In this document: in pieces, positions 1 through 11,510 of the stretch
Layout of the letters: every line of letters starts with the position of its first letter
Position numbering within the stretch: the first letter of the stretch is position 1
Source of the DNA: Ramlibacter aurantiacus
Lineage (GTDB): Bacteria > Pseudomonadota > Gammaproteobacteria > Burkholderiales > Burkholderiaceae_C
Assembly: GCF_016722895.1 (NCBI RefSeq)
Contig: NZ_JAEQNA010000003.1
Coordinates: 347,081-411,080 of the forward strand
DNA length: 64,000 bases
Direction of reading: 5' to 3'
The notes under the pieces: generated by a model
The model's database searches: none
Told to the model about the DNA's origin: nothing
What the model saw: only the letters and a program-made list of their open reading frames with translations
Translations under genes and position numbers: made by a program

Positions 1-576
1 CGCGCGGTCAACTTCCACGTGCTGACCGAGCGGGCCGGCCTGGACAACTTCCTGCGCCAGGGCGGCTCCCGGGCCGACACCACGGCGCTCATCGCCTGGC
101 TGGTGTACTGGCTGGTGATCCTGGCGGCGGTGATGGTGGCGGCCAACAGCATGGGCTTCACCTACCTGTCCGAGCTGCTGCTGCGGGTGTTGCGCTTCGT
201 GCCCAACATCTTCGTGGCGCTGATCGTGTTGTCCTTCGGCTCGTATTTCGCGCGCTTCGTCGGCGACACCACGGCGAGCTACCTGCGCGGCATGAAGGTG
301 CAGGACGCGGCCATGCTGGGGCGGGTGGCGCAATACGGCGTGATGCTGTTCGTGATCCTGGTCGCGCTCGACCAGATCAGCATCGGCGGCAACATCGTCC
401 TCTACACCTTCCTCATCGTGCTCGGCGGAGTGGTGCTGGCGCTGGCGCTGGCCTTCGGGCTGGGCGGGCGCAACTGGGCGGCCGAGCGGCTGGAGCGCTG
501 GTGGCCCAGCCCGAGCCGGCGAGGCGAGTCGAGCGAAGTCGGTGACCGCCGGCCGCCGCCGTACGACCGCCTGTAG
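1..576 (+). CDS. MscS-like mechanosensitive channel family protein (5' end missing)
   Basis: The frame is open from base 1, so the start lies upstream of the window; the 191 codons seen are the C-terminal part. They hold three to four hydrophobic helices (roughly residues 25-50, 58-85, 105-130 and 133-155) of the conserved TM-helix type found in small mechanosensitive-channel relatives, then a charged Arg/Pro-rich tail. The MscS beta-domain is not visible. Such proteins sit in the inner membrane and release solutes on hypo-osmotic shock. The next gene, glgX, starts 9 bp downstream, so this gene probably leads or belongs to the trehalose operon, which would fit an osmotic role. Family call is fairly secure; channel activity is inference. 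Confidence 0.7.
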   Translation, partial: RAVNFHVLTERAGLDNFLRQGGSRADTTALIAWLVYWLVILAAVMVAANSMGFTYLSELLLRVLRFVPNIFVALIVLSFGSYFARFVGDTTASYLRGMKVQDAAMLGRVAQYGVMLFVILVALDQISIGGNIVLYTFLIVLGGVVLALALAFGLGGRNWAAERLERWWPSPSRRGESSEVGDRRPPPYDRL

Positions 577-585
577 CCCTGACCC

Positions 586-2726
<2,141 letters not shown>

Positions 2727-2730
<4 letters not shown>

Positions 2731-4550
2731 CCACGTCCCACGACATGCCCTTCGGTACCCGGCTGCTGCCCGATGGCGGGGTCGAGTTCCGCCTCTGGGC
2801 GCCCGGCGCGGCCGCCGTGCAGCTGGCCCACGCCGCCGCCGGCGGGGCCGAGCAGCTGCACCCCATGCAGCGCGGCGCGCACGGCTGGCACACGCTGGCG
2901 CTGCCCGCGGCCCGGCCCGGCGACGACTACCGCTTCGTGCTGCCCGACGGCCTGCGCGTGCCCGACCCGGCCTCGCGCTTCAACCCCGGTGACGTGCACG
3001 GCCCCAGCCGGGTGATCGACCCGGCCGCCTACCGCTGGCAGCACGCCGGCTGGCGCGGCCGGCCCTGGCACGAGGCCGTGGTCTACGAGCTGCACCTGGG
3101 CACCTTCACCGAAGCAGGCAGTTATGCCGCCGCCCGCGAGCGCCTGCCCGAACTCGCGGCCCTGGGCATCACCGCCATCGAGCTGATGCCGCTGGCCGAC
3201 TTCCCCGGCCAGCGCGGCTGGGGCTACGACGGCGTGCTGATGTACGCGCCCGACGCGAGCTACGGCACGCCGGATGAACTCAAGGCGCTGGTGGACGCCG
3301 CGCACGGCCTGGGCCTGATGGTGCTGATCGACGTGGTCTACAACCACTTCGGGCCCGAGGGCAACTACCTGCACGCCTACTGCCCGTCGTTCTTCAACCC
3401 GGCGCACCAGACGCCCTGGGGCGCGGCCATCAACTACGACGGGCCGCAGGCTCGCACGGTGCGCGACTTCTACGTGCACAACGCGCTGTACTGGATCGAG
3501 GAATACCACTTCGACGGCCTGCGCATGGACGCGGTGCACGCGATCCGCGACGACTCGCCGCGCCACATCGTGCGAGAGATCTGCGAGGCGCTGCAGGCCG
3601 GGCCGGGCCGCCAGCGCCAGGTGCACGTGGTGCTCGAGAACGACGACAACCAGGCCCACCTGCTGGTGCGCGACGCCAGCGGCCGGCCCGGGGCCGCCAC
3701 CGCGCAATGGAACGACGACCTGCACCATGCCGCCCACGTGCTTGCCACCGGCGAGACCGACGGCTACTACGCCGACTACGCCGACGATCCCGCCGCGGCC
3801 TTCGCCCGCGCGCTGGCCCAGGGCTATGTCTACCAGGGCGATCCCAGCGCGTTCCGCGGTGGCGAGCGGCGGGGCGAGCCCTCGGCCCACCTGCCGTGCG
3901 TGGCCTTCGTGTCGTACCTGCAGACGCACGACCAGATCGGCAACCGCGCCTTCGGCGAGCGCATCCACCAGCTGGCCGACCCGGTGCTGCTGGAGGCGGC
4001 CTACGCCTGCCTGCTGCTGTCGCCGCACATCCCCATGCTGTTCATGGGCGAGGAGTTCGCCGCGTCCACGCCTTTCCTGTACTTCTGCGACTTCGGCCCG
4101 GAGCTGGCCGAGGCGGTCTCGCGCGGACGGCGCGAGGAGTTCGGCCGTTTCGCCGCCTTCTCCGACGAAGCCGCCCGCGAGCGCATCCCCGACCCGAACG
4201 CGCCCGGGACCCTGCAGGCGTCCCGCCTGCGCTGGGACGAGCGCCAGCAGGGCGAAGGCGCCCGGGTGCTGGCGCGCATGCAGGCGCTGCTGCAGCTGCG
4301 ACAGCGCGAACTGGTGCCCCGGCTGGCCGGCATGCGCGAGGGCGGCCGGTGGCGCTGCCAGGACGGCTGCATCGAGGTCGCCTGGGACCTGGGCGGTGCG
4401 AAGCTGCGGCTGCTGGCGAACTTCGGTGAGGAGCCGGTGCGCGGCATGGCCGCGCCGGCCGGGCGGGTGCTGCACCAGCAGCGCGTGAACCTGGCCGACG
4501 GCGGCCTCGAACTGGCGCGCGGCGGCGTGTGCGTGGCCCTGGAGGCTTGA
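2727..4550 (+). CDS. treZ: Malto-oligosyltrehalose trehalohydrolase TreZ
   Basis: 607 aa. It cleaves maltooligosyl-trehalose made by TreY, releasing free trehalose. An N-terminal CBM48 domain (VEFRLWAPGA near residue 15) precedes a GH13 barrel: DVVYNHFGPEGN at 202, DGLRMD at 263 with nucleophile D268, VVLEND with E304, and QTHDQIGN with D402. The last motif is characteristic of TreZ. The ATG at 2727 was chosen because it overlaps the glgX stop; the same frame stays open far upstream only because of the high GC content. The malQ-treY gene begins 3 bp after its stop. Confidence 0.95.
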
Positions 4551-4552
4551 AC

Positions 4553-7500
4553 ATGGGCGAGCAAGAGATTGATCGCGCGGGCCTGGAGCGGCTGTGCGCG
4601 CACTTCGGCATCGGCACCGATTTCCACGACATCTGGGGACACCGGCACCCGGTGGCGCCGCACAACCTCGTGGCCCTGCTGGAGGCCCTGGGAGTGTCCA
4701 CCGCCGAGGGGCGGGAGCTGGCATCGGCGCTGGCCGACGCGCAGCGCCGGGCCTGGGCCGAGGTCCTGCCGCCGGCCGTGGCCATCGAGGCGGGCTACGG
4801 CCACTGGTCGGTGCCGCTGCGCCTGCCGCCCACCTGGGAGCGCGCGCGCTGGCGCATCGTCGAGGAGGGCGGCGCGATCCACGAGGGCGAGGCCCTGCTG
4901 CGCGAGCTGCCGCAGACCGGCCAGGGCGATGCCCCCGACGGCCCGCGCGTCGAGCGGCGCCTGCAGATCGCGCCCGGCCTGCCGGCGGGCTACCACCGCC
5001 TGTCGGTCGACGGGCTCGACGCGCAGGCGGTCGTGATCGCCGCGCCGGCGCGCTGCTGGCGACCCCCGGCCCTGGAGGGCGAGGGCAAGGTGTGGGGGCC
5101 GGCGGTGCAGCTGTACGCGCTGCGCTCGCGCCGCAACTGGGGCATGGGCGACTTCAGCGACCTCGCCGCGCTGGTGACGCGCGCGGCCGAAAGCGGCGCG
5201 GGCATCGTGGGCCTGAACCCGCTGCACGCGCTGTTCCCGCACAACCCGGCGCACCTCAGTCCCTACAGCCCGTCCTCGCGCCGTTTCCTCAACGTGCTCT
5301 ACATCGACGTCGAATCGGCGGTGGGTTACGACAGTTGCGACGCGGCCCGGCAACGGGTGCAGTCGGCCGCCTTCCAGGCGCGGCTGGCCGGGTTGCGCGA
5401 GGCGCCGCTGGTCGACTACCCCGGCGTGGCCGCCGCCAAGCTCGAGGTCCTGCAACTGCTCTGGGCCCATTTCCGTGAACACAGCCTGGGCGAGGGCGGC
5501 CAGGCCGCGCGCGATGGGGCCGGCGCCGAGTTCCTGGCCTTCGTGCAGGCCGGTGGCGAGGCGTTGCGGCTGCATGCCTTGTTCGAGGCGCTGCAGGCGC
5601 GCTTCCATGCGGACGACGCCTCGGTGTGGGGCTGGCCGGCCTGGCCCGAGGCCTACCAACGCCCCGATTCACCCGAGGTGCGCGACTTCGCCGAGCGCGA
5701 GGCCGACCTCGTGCGCTGGTTCCAGTTCCTGCAGTGGCAGGCGCGGGTGCAGCTGGAGCGGGCCGGGCGCCAGGCCTTGTCCCGCGGCATGGGCGTGGGC
5801 CTGTACCTCGACCTGGCGGTGTCGGTCGACCGCGGCGGCTCCGACACCTGGGGCGCCAGCGACTGCTTCGCGCTCGATGCCGGCGTCGGCGCTCCGCCCG
5901 ACGAATTCAACGCGCAGGGCCAGTCCTGGGGGCTGCCGCCGCTGCGGCCCGACCGGCTGCGCGCGCGCGGCTACGACCTGTTCATCCAGGCGCTGCGGGC
6001 CAACATGCACGGCGTGGGCGCGCTGCGCATCGACCACGTGATGGCGCTGATGCGCCTGTTCTGCATTCCTCCCGGCCACTCGCCCCGGGACGGCGCCTAC
6101 GTGCACTACCGCCTCGACGAGCTGCTGGCCATCGTCACCCTGGAGAGCCAGCGCCAGCGGTGCCTGGTGATCGGTGAAGACCTGGGCACCGTGGCCGAGG
6201 AGGTGCGTACCGGGCTCGCCCGCGCGGGCGTGCTGTCCTATCGCCTGCTGTACTTCGAGCGCGGCGAGGACGGCGACTTCAAGGCGCCGGCGCAGTACCC
6301 GTTGCACGCGCTGGTGGCCGTGAGCACGCACGACCTGCCCACGCTGGCCGGCTGGTGGTCCGGACACGACCTGCGCCTGCGGCAGGAACTGCAGCTGTTT
6401 CCCGCGCCGGAGTTGCTGCAGCGCCAGCTGCTCGAGCGCGCGCAGGACCGCGTGCGGCTGCTGCTGGCGGTGCAGCGCGAGGGCCTGCTCACGCCGTCGC
6501 AGGTGGCCGCCGCGGCCGGCGCGGCCACGCCCGACGCGGCCGTGGTGCAGGCGGTGCACGCCTGGCTGGCGGGCGCGCCCTCGGCGGTGATGATGGTCCA
6601 GCTGGAGGACGTGCTGGGCATGGCCGACCAGGCCAACCTGCCCGGTACGGTGGACCAGCACCCGAACTGGCGCCGCAAGCTGGAGACGGGGCTGGAGGAC
6701 CTGGGCCAGGACGCACGCTGGCAGGGACTGGCCGCGCGCCTGGCGCAAGTGCGGCCGCGCCGCCGCCCGGCGGATGCCGCCCGCGCCTGCCAGGCCCGCA
6801 TTCCGCGCGCCACCTACCGCCTGCAGTTGCACAAGGACTTCGGCTTCGACGAGGCGGTGCGCATCCTGCCGTACCTCGACCGGCTGGGCGTGAGCCACCT
6901 CTATTGCTCGCCGGTGCAGCGGGCCCGCCCCGGCAGCACGCACGGCTACGACGTCGTGGCGCACGACGAGATCAGCCCCGAGCTGGGCGGCGAGGCAGGT
7001 TTCCAGCGGCTGCTGGCGGCGCTGCGCGAACGCGGCATGGGCTTGCTGCTGGACCTGGTGCCCAACCACATGGGCGTCTGGGGCGGCGACAACGCGTGGT
7101 GGATCGACGTGCTGGAGAACGGCCCGGCCTCGCTGTACGCGCAGCACTTCGACATCGACTGGAACCCGCTGAACGCGGAGCTGGCCGGCAAGCTGCTGGT
7201 GCCGCTGCTGGGGGACCACTATGGCGACGTGCTCGAACGCGGCGACCTCGCCCTGCAGCTGGACGCGGCGCGCGGCGCGCTGTCGGTGCACTACTTCGAG
7301 CACCGCCTGCCGCTGGCACCGGAGACCTACCCGCTGGTGCTGCTGCCGGCCTCGCGCCGACTGGAAGACCCCGACCTGGCGGCGCGGCTGGCCAGCATCG
7401 CCGACGCCTTCGGCCACCTGCCTGGGCGCGAGGCCGACAGCGACGCCGCCCGCATCGAGCGGGCGCGCGACAAGGAGCTGCTCAAGGCGCGTCTGTCGCG

Positions 7501-9649
7501 GCTGCTGTCGCGGGAGCCGGCGGTGGCGCAGGCGCTGGCGCAGGGGGTGGCCGGCTTCAACGCGCCCGATGCGCGCGATCAGCTCCACCAGCTGGTCGAG
7601 GCGCAGGCCTGGCGCCTGGCGTACTGGCGGGTGGCGTCGGACGAGATCAACTACCGGCGCTTCTTCGATGTGGGCGAACTGGCGGCGCTGCGCATGGAGC
7701 GGGGTGAGGTGTTCGAGGCCACGCAGGACATGGCGCTGCGGCTGGCGGCCGAGGGCGCGGTCGACGGCCTGCGCATCGACCATCCCGATGGCCTGTACGA
7801 CCCGGCGCGCTACTTCCGCATGCTGCAGGAAGGCTATGCCAGCCGTGCCGGCCTGGCCCTGACCGAGGAGGACGAAGCGGGCCGGCCCTGCCGTCCGCTC
7901 TACGTGGTGGCCGAGAAGATCGCCGCCGGCCACGAGGACGTGCCCGAGTCCTGGCACGTGCACGGCACCACCGGCTACCGCTTCGCCAACGTGGTCAACG
8001 GCGTCATGGTCGACACCACGGCGCAGGCCCGCTTCATCCAGATCTGGCAACGCTTCACCGGCGAACGCGACAGCTTCGACGAAGTGGCGCGCGTGGCCAA
8101 GATCGACATCATGCGGACCTCGCTGGCGTCGGAGCTGACCACGCTCAGCACCGAGCTGCTGCGCATCGCGCGTGGCCACCGCCGCACCCGCGACTACACG
8201 CTCAACGCGCTGCGCCGCGCGCTGGCCGACGTGGTGGCCTGCCTGCCGGTGTACCGCACCTACCTGGTGGACGGCCCGTCCCTGCAGGACCGGCGCTTCG
8301 TCGACTGGGCGGTCGAGGCCGCCATGGGCCACTCCGAGGACGCCGACCTGTCGGTCTTCGAGTTCATCCGCCGGACCCTGCTGGCGCAGACGCTGCCCGA
8401 CGCCTCGCCCGAGCTGGCCGAGCGGGTGCGGCGCTTCGCGCGTCGCATGCAGCAGTTCAGCTCGCCGGTGGCGGCCAAGGGCGTGGAGGACACCGCCTTC
8501 TACCGCTGGTTCCCGCTGAGTTCGCTGAACGAGGTGGGCGGCGAGCCGGCCCAGTTCGGCATGACGGTCGCGCAATTCCACGAAGCCAGCAGCGACCGCT
8601 GCCGGCGCTGGCCGCACACCATGCTGGCCACGGCCACGCACGATCACAAGCGTTCCGAGGACGTGCGCAACCGCATCGACGTGCTCAGCGAGATGCCGCC
8701 CGTCTGGCGCCTGGCGCTGCGCCGCTGGCGGGCGATGAACCGGCCGGTGCGCGAGCGGCTGATGGCGGCGGGCGCGCCCGACGATGCGCCCAGCGCGCCT
8801 GACGAGTACCTGCTGTACCAGACCCTGCTGGGCACGCTGCCGCTGGAAGGCGTGGACGAGGGCTACGTGGAGCGCATCCTGGGCTACATGCGCAAGGCCC
8901 TGCGCGAGGCCAAGCGGCGCACCCGCTGGACCCAGCCGAACGAGGCCTACGAGTCGGCCGTCACCGGCTTCGTGCAGGCGATCCTCGCGCCGGGAGCGGA
9001 CAACGCCTTCCTGCCCGACCTGCAGGCCCTGGCGCGGCAGGTCGCGTGGTTCGGCGCCCTCAACAGCCTCAGCACCACGCTGGTCAAGTACACCTCGCCC
9101 GGCGTGCCCGACACCTACCAGGGCCACGAGACGCTGAACCTCACGCTGGTTGACCCCGACAACCGGCGGCCGGTGGACTATGAGGGCCTGGCCCGCGTGC
9201 TGGACGCCTTCGAGGCGACCGGCGAGGCCGGCGCGCAGGCGCTGGGGGAGAGCCCGCTGGACGGCCGCGCCAAGCTCTGGATCACCTGGCGGCTGCTCGG
9301 CCTGCGGCGCGACAAGCCCGAGCTGTTCCGCCTGGGCGACTACCAGCCGCTGGCCACCGGCGGCGCGCACGGCGAGCACGTGCTGGGCTTCTCACGCGGC
9401 CACGGCGCCGTCCGGCTGTTCACGCTGGCCGGGCGGCTGTGGTCGCGGTTGCCAGCCGACGCCGGATCGGCGCCGCTGGGCGAGGCGACCTGGGGCGACA
9501 CCTGGGCCGCCTGCGAGCTGCCCGACGGCACCCGGCTGCGCAGCCTGCTCGACGGGCGCGAAGTGGTGGTGCGGCAGGGGCGGATCGCCCTGGCCGAGGC
9601 CTTCGCGGTGTTGCCGGCGGCGGTGCTGCTTGCGCAGGGTGATGGCTAA
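4553..9649 (+). CDS. treY: Fused 4-alpha-glucanotransferase (MalQ) / malto-oligosyltrehalose synthase (TreY)
   Basis: A 1,698-aa protein joining two GH enzymes without a frameshift. Residues about 1-740 are a GH77 amylomaltase: LYLDLAVSVDRGGSDTW near 417, ALRIDHVMALMR near 492, VIGEDLGTV near 538 and STHDLPTLAGWW near 592. Residues about 749-1698 are a TreY-type GH13: IPRATYRLQLHKDFGF, LLDLVPNHMGVWG near 832, DGLRIDHPDGLYDP near 1071, VVAEKI near 1118 and TATHDHKRSEDVR near 1360. A basic linker (RPRRRP) joins them. MalQ would lengthen short maltodextrins and TreY turn their reducing end into a trehalose unit for TreZ. The ATG at 4553 is preferred over an in-frame start at 4529 because it clears the treZ stop. 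Confidence 0.93.
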   Translation: MGEQEIDRAGLERLCAHFGIGTDFHDIWGHRHPVAPHNLVALLEALGVSTAEGRELASALADAQRRAWAEVLPPAVAIEAGYGHWSVPLRLPPTWERARWRIVEEGGAIHEGEALLRELPQTGQGDAPDGPRVERRLQIAPGLPAGYHRLSVDGLDAQAVVIAAPARCWRPPALEGEGKVWGPAVQLYALRSRRNWGMGDFSDLAALVTRAAESGAGIVGLNPLHALFPHNPAHLSPYSPSSRRFLNVLYIDVESAVGYDSCDAARQRVQSAAFQARLAGLREAPLVDYPGVAAAKLEVLQLLWAHFREHSLGEGGQAARDGAGAEFLAFVQAGGEALRLHALFEALQARFHADDASVWGWPAWPEAYQRPDSPEVRDFAEREADLVRWFQFLQWQARVQLERAGRQALSRGMGVGLYLDLAVSVDRGGSDTWGASDCFALDAGVGAPPDEFNAQGQSWGLPPLRPDRLRARGYDLFIQALRANMHGVGALRIDHVMALMRLFCIPPGHSPRDGAYVHYRLDELLAIVTLESQRQRCLVIGEDLGTVAEEVRTGLARAGVLSYRLLYFERGEDGDFKAPAQYPLHALVAVSTHDLPTLAGWWSGHDLRLRQELQLFPAPELLQRQLLERAQDRVRLLLAVQREGLLTPSQVAAAAGAATPDAAVVQAVHAWLAGAPSAVMMVQLEDVLGMADQANLPGTVDQHPNWRRKLETGLEDLGQDARWQGLAARLAQVRPRRRPADAARACQARIPRATYRLQLHKDFGFDEAVRILPYLDRLGVSHLYCSPVQRARPGSTHGYDVVAHDEISPELGGEAGFQRLLAALRERGMGLLLDLVPNHMGVWGGDNAWWIDVLENGPASLYAQHFDIDWNPLNAELAGKLLVPLLGDHYGDVLERGDLALQLDAARGALSVHYFEHRLPLAPETYPLVLLPASRRLEDPDLAARLASIADAFGHLPGREADSDAARIERARDKELLKARLSRLLSREPAVAQALAQGVAGFNAPDARDQLHQLVEAQAWRLAYWRVASDEINYRRFFDVGELAALRMERGEVFEATQDMALRLAAEGAVDGLRIDHPDGLYDPARYFRMLQEGYASRAGLALTEEDEAGRPCRPLYVVAEKIAAGHEDVPESWHVHGTTGYRFANVVNGVMVDTTAQARFIQIWQRFTGERDSFDEVARVAKIDIMRTSLASELTTLSTELLRIARGHRRTRDYTLNALRRALADVVACLPVYRTYLVDGPSLQDRRFVDWAVEAAMGHSEDADLSVFEFIRRTLLAQTLPDASPELAERVRRFARRMQQFSSPVAAKGVEDTAFYRWFPLSSLNEVGGEPAQFGMTVAQFHEASSDRCRRWPHTMLATATHDHKRSEDVRNRIDVLSEMPPVWRLALRRWRAMNRPVRERLMAAGAPDDAPSAPDEYLLYQTLLGTLPLEGVDEGYVERILGYMRKALREAKRRTRWTQPNEAYESAVTGFVQAILAPGADNAFLPDLQALARQVAWFGALNSLSTTLVKYTSPGVPDTYQGHETLNLTLVDPDNRRPVDYEGLARVLDAFEATGEAGAQALGESPLDGRAKLWITWRLLGLRRDKPELFRLGDYQPLATGGAHGEHVLGFSRGHGAVRLFTLAGRLWSRLPADAGSAPLGEATWGDTWAACELPDGTRLRSLLDGREVVVRQGRIALAEAFAVLPAAVLLAQGDG

Positions 9650-9658
9650 AATGGCCAT
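9642..9658. promoter_or_regulatory. Small inverted repeat upstream of the toxin-antitoxin pair
   Basis: ATGGC and GCCAT arms flank a 7-nt AT-rich spacer (TAAAATG), ending 22 bp before the antitoxin start and overlapping the end of treY. Phd-type antitoxins bind short palindromes in their own promoter, so this is a candidate operator. The arms are short and could occur by chance; no convincing -35 element is seen. Confidence 0.3.
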
Positions 9659-9680
9659 TCCCTTCCTGAGGAGAGGCCCC

Positions 9681-9962
9681 ATGCAAGTGACTGCCACTGA
9701 CGCCAAGAACCGGTTCGGCTACTACTGCAGCCAGGCCAAGATCGAGCCGGTGGTCATCGAGAAGGATGGCCGCCCCGACACGGTCCTGATCGATTTCGCG
9801 GAGTACCAGGCGCTGAAGAGTGCCGCCCGGCGCCAGTCGCTGGAACAGCGCAAGAAGGAGTTCGAGGAGAAGTACCGCGAGTGGTTCGAGTGGCAGAACC
9901 GGCAGATCGAAGAACGCGGTTTGTGGTGCGAGGGGATCGTGGGCTGGGACGAGCGGACCTGA
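9681..9962 (+). CDS. Phd/YefM-like antitoxin with CcdA-like C-terminus
   Basis: 93 aa. Residues 1-45 have the Phd/YefM pattern: MQVTATDAKNRFG, the central VVIEKDGRPDTVLIDFAEYQAL. The tail (about 55-93) is charged and helical; its QIEERGLWCE segment resembles the C-terminal region by which CcdA binds CcdB (compare FVEEHGLF in CcdA proteins). A good ribosome site (gaggagagg) precedes the ATG. The toxin starts 3 bp after its stop. Expected role: DNA-binding autorepressor that neutralises the CcdB-like partner. The Phd fold call is strong; the CcdA-like reading of the tail is my own comparison. Confidence 0.82.
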   Translation: MQVTATDAKNRFGYYCSQAKIEPVVIEKDGRPDTVLIDFAEYQALKSAARRQSLEQRKKEFEEKYREWFEWQNRQIEERGLWCEGIVGWDERT

Positions 9963-9965
9963 ACG

Positions 9966-10283
9966 ATGGCTCAGTTCGATGTCTTCGAGAATCCGAACCG
10001 CAGCACCCGAGACCTCGTTCCGTACGTGCTGGACGTACAGAGTGCATTGATCGAGCAACTCGCGACCCGGCTGGTCATGCCGCTGTCGCGAGTCGGGTCA
10101 GGCGTCACGCACCTCCCGGGCAACCTCTGCCCCATGGTCGAGGTCCGTGGTGAACGCCTGGTGCTGATGCCCCACCTGGCCGCCCCCATACCGCTGCGCT
10201 TGTTGAGGGAACCGGTCGCCGGCTTCTCACACCTTGCAAGCGACATCTGCGCTGCGATGGATGCGGTGCTCAGTGGCTACTAG
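9966..10283 (+). CDS. ccdB: CcdB-family toxin (gyrase poison)
   Basis: 105 aa, close to the 101 aa of F-plasmid CcdB. Family landmarks: MAQFDVFENPN, YVLDVQSALIEQLATRLVMPLSR, LCPMVEVRGERLVLMP, and the C-terminal end FSHLASDICAAMDAVLSGY, the part that contacts GyrA in known CcdB. CcdB traps DNA gyrase on cleaved DNA when not bound by its antitoxin. By eye the gene is less GC-rich than the neighbouring metabolic genes, which fits recent acquisition. It is intact in length, so the module may be active. Confidence 0.88.
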   Translation: MAQFDVFENPNRSTRDLVPYVLDVQSALIEQLATRLVMPLSRVGSGVTHLPGNLCPMVEVRGERLVLMPHLAAPIPLRLLREPVAGFSHLASDICAAMDAVLSGY

Positions 10284-10296
10284 GGAACGAGCCCCG

Positions 10297-10773
10297 GTGT
10301 CGCAGCCCCCACGCGACTCCTTCAAAGTCCCCGAATCCGTCCTGGTGGTCATCCACACGCCCGAGCTCGAGGTGTTGCTGATCAACCGGGCCGATGCGCC
10401 GGGCTTCTGGCAGTCGGTCACCGGCAGCAAGGACCACCGGGGCGAGGACCTTTCGCAGACCGCCGCGCGTGAGGTCTTCGAGGAAACCGGCATCGCCTGC
10501 GGCCCCGGCACGCTGCTGCACGCCGGCCTGCGTGACTGGGGTATCTCCAACATCTACGACATCTACCCCCGCTGGCTGCACCGCTACGCACCCGGCGTCA
10601 CGCGCAACACCGAGCACGTGTTCGGCCTGTGCGTGCCGGCGGGCACGCCCGTGCTGCTGGACCCGCGCGAACACACCGCTTTCCGATGGTTACCGTGGCG
10701 CGAGGCGGCCGACGCCTGCTTCTCGCCGTCCAACGCCGAAGCCATCCTCTTGCTGCCAGAATTTCTCCGATGA
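10297..10773 (+). CDS. nudB: Dihydroneopterin triphosphate pyrophosphatase NudB
   Basis: Nudix hydrolase of 158 aa from the GTG at 10297; a GTG at 10273 is the alternative. The Nudix box (GSKDHRGEDLSQTAAREVFEETGI) is present in pieces: GS, AAREVFEETG. The segment PGFWQSVTGS and the strongly conserved HRYAPGVTRNTEHVF are hallmarks of NudB, which removes pyrophosphate from dihydroneopterin triphosphate in folate synthesis. The stop overlaps the next start (ATGA at 10770-10773), so it heads a coupled gene run. The GTG start at 10297 is favoured by an upstream agggaacgag sequence. Confidence 0.88.
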   Translation: MSQPPRDSFKVPESVLVVIHTPELEVLLINRADAPGFWQSVTGSKDHRGEDLSQTAAREVFEETGIACGPGTLLHAGLRDWGISNIYDIYPRWLHRYAPGVTRNTEHVFGLCVPAGTPVLLDPREHTAFRWLPWREAADACFSPSNAEAILLLPEFLR

Positions 10774-11501
10774 CCGAAGTCCTCCGGGTGGCGACCTACA
10801 ACATCCACAAGGGCGTGCAGGGGATCGGGCCGGCCCGGCGGCTGGAGATCCACAACCTGGGCCATGCCATCGAGCAGCTCGATGCCGACGTGGTGTGCCT
10901 GCAGGAAGTGCGGCGGCTGCACCGCGCCCATGCCCGCTACTTCAAGCGCTGGCCCGAACTGCCGCAAGCCGAGTTCCTGTGCCCCGAGGGCTACCAGGCC
11001 GTCTACCAGACCAATGCCGTCACGCGGCACGGCGAGCATGGCAACGCGCTGCTTTCGCGCTGGCCGGTGGTCTCGCACGGGCACGAGGACATGTCGGACC
11101 ACCGCTTCGAGCAGCGCGGCCTGCTGCACGTCTGCCTGCAGATCGCCGATCGCCCGGTGCACGTGGTGGTGGTGCACCTGGGGCTGATCGCCGCCAGCCG
11201 GGTGCGGCAGGTGGACCAGCTGTCGCAGTTCATCGAGCGCGAGGTGCCCCGCGGCGAGCCGCTGCTGGTGGCCGGCGACTTCAACGACTGGGGCGCCAAG
11301 CTGCGCCAGCCGATGAAGGCGCTGGGCCTGCGCGACTGCGACTGGCAGCGCGCGCTGACCTACCCGTCGCGCCTGCCCCTGACCCAGCTCGACTACGTGT
11401 ATGCCCGCGGCCTGAAGCCGCTGAACCTGATGATCCCGCGTGGACGCATCTGGTGGCGCATGTCCGACCACCTGCCGCTGGTCGCGGAATTCGCGTTCTG
11501 A
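10770..11501 (+). CDS. Endonuclease/exonuclease/phosphatase (EEP) family protein, YbhP-like
   Basis: 243 aa with the EEP superfamily pattern: VATYNIHKG near the start, QEV (metal-binding Glu) near 46, HLGL, GDFNDW near 168 and SDHLPL at the end. The family includes DNases, inositol phosphatases and sphingomyelinases, so the substrate is open. It directly precedes a cardiolipin synthase, the same order as ybhP-clsB in E. coli, which suggests a role linked to membrane lipids. The ATG overlaps the nudB stop. Confidence 0.85.
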   Translation: MTEVLRVATYNIHKGVQGIGPARRLEIHNLGHAIEQLDADVVCLQEVRRLHRAHARYFKRWPELPQAEFLCPEGYQAVYQTNAVTRHGEHGNALLSRWPVVSHGHEDMSDHRFEQRGLLHVCLQIADRPVHVVVVHLGLIAASRVRQVDQLSQFIEREVPRGEPLLVAGDFNDWGAKLRQPMKALGLRDCDWQRALTYPSRLPLTQLDYVYARGLKPLNLMIPRGRIWWRMSDHLPLVAEFAF

Positions 11502-11510
11502 GGCCCGCAC

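Noticed and set aside
5669..9379. A 1,236-codon open frame on the minus strand inside malQ-treY.
   Set aside because: Its composition (Arg, Gly, Gln, Val, His-rich) is the antisense image of the fusion gene and shows no motif.
9611..9652. Sigma-70 promoter for the toxin-antitoxin pair (TTGCCG with TAAAAT).
   Set aside because: Spacing between the hexamers is about 30 bp, far from the needed 16-18 bp, and TTGCGC nearer by gives only 11 bp.
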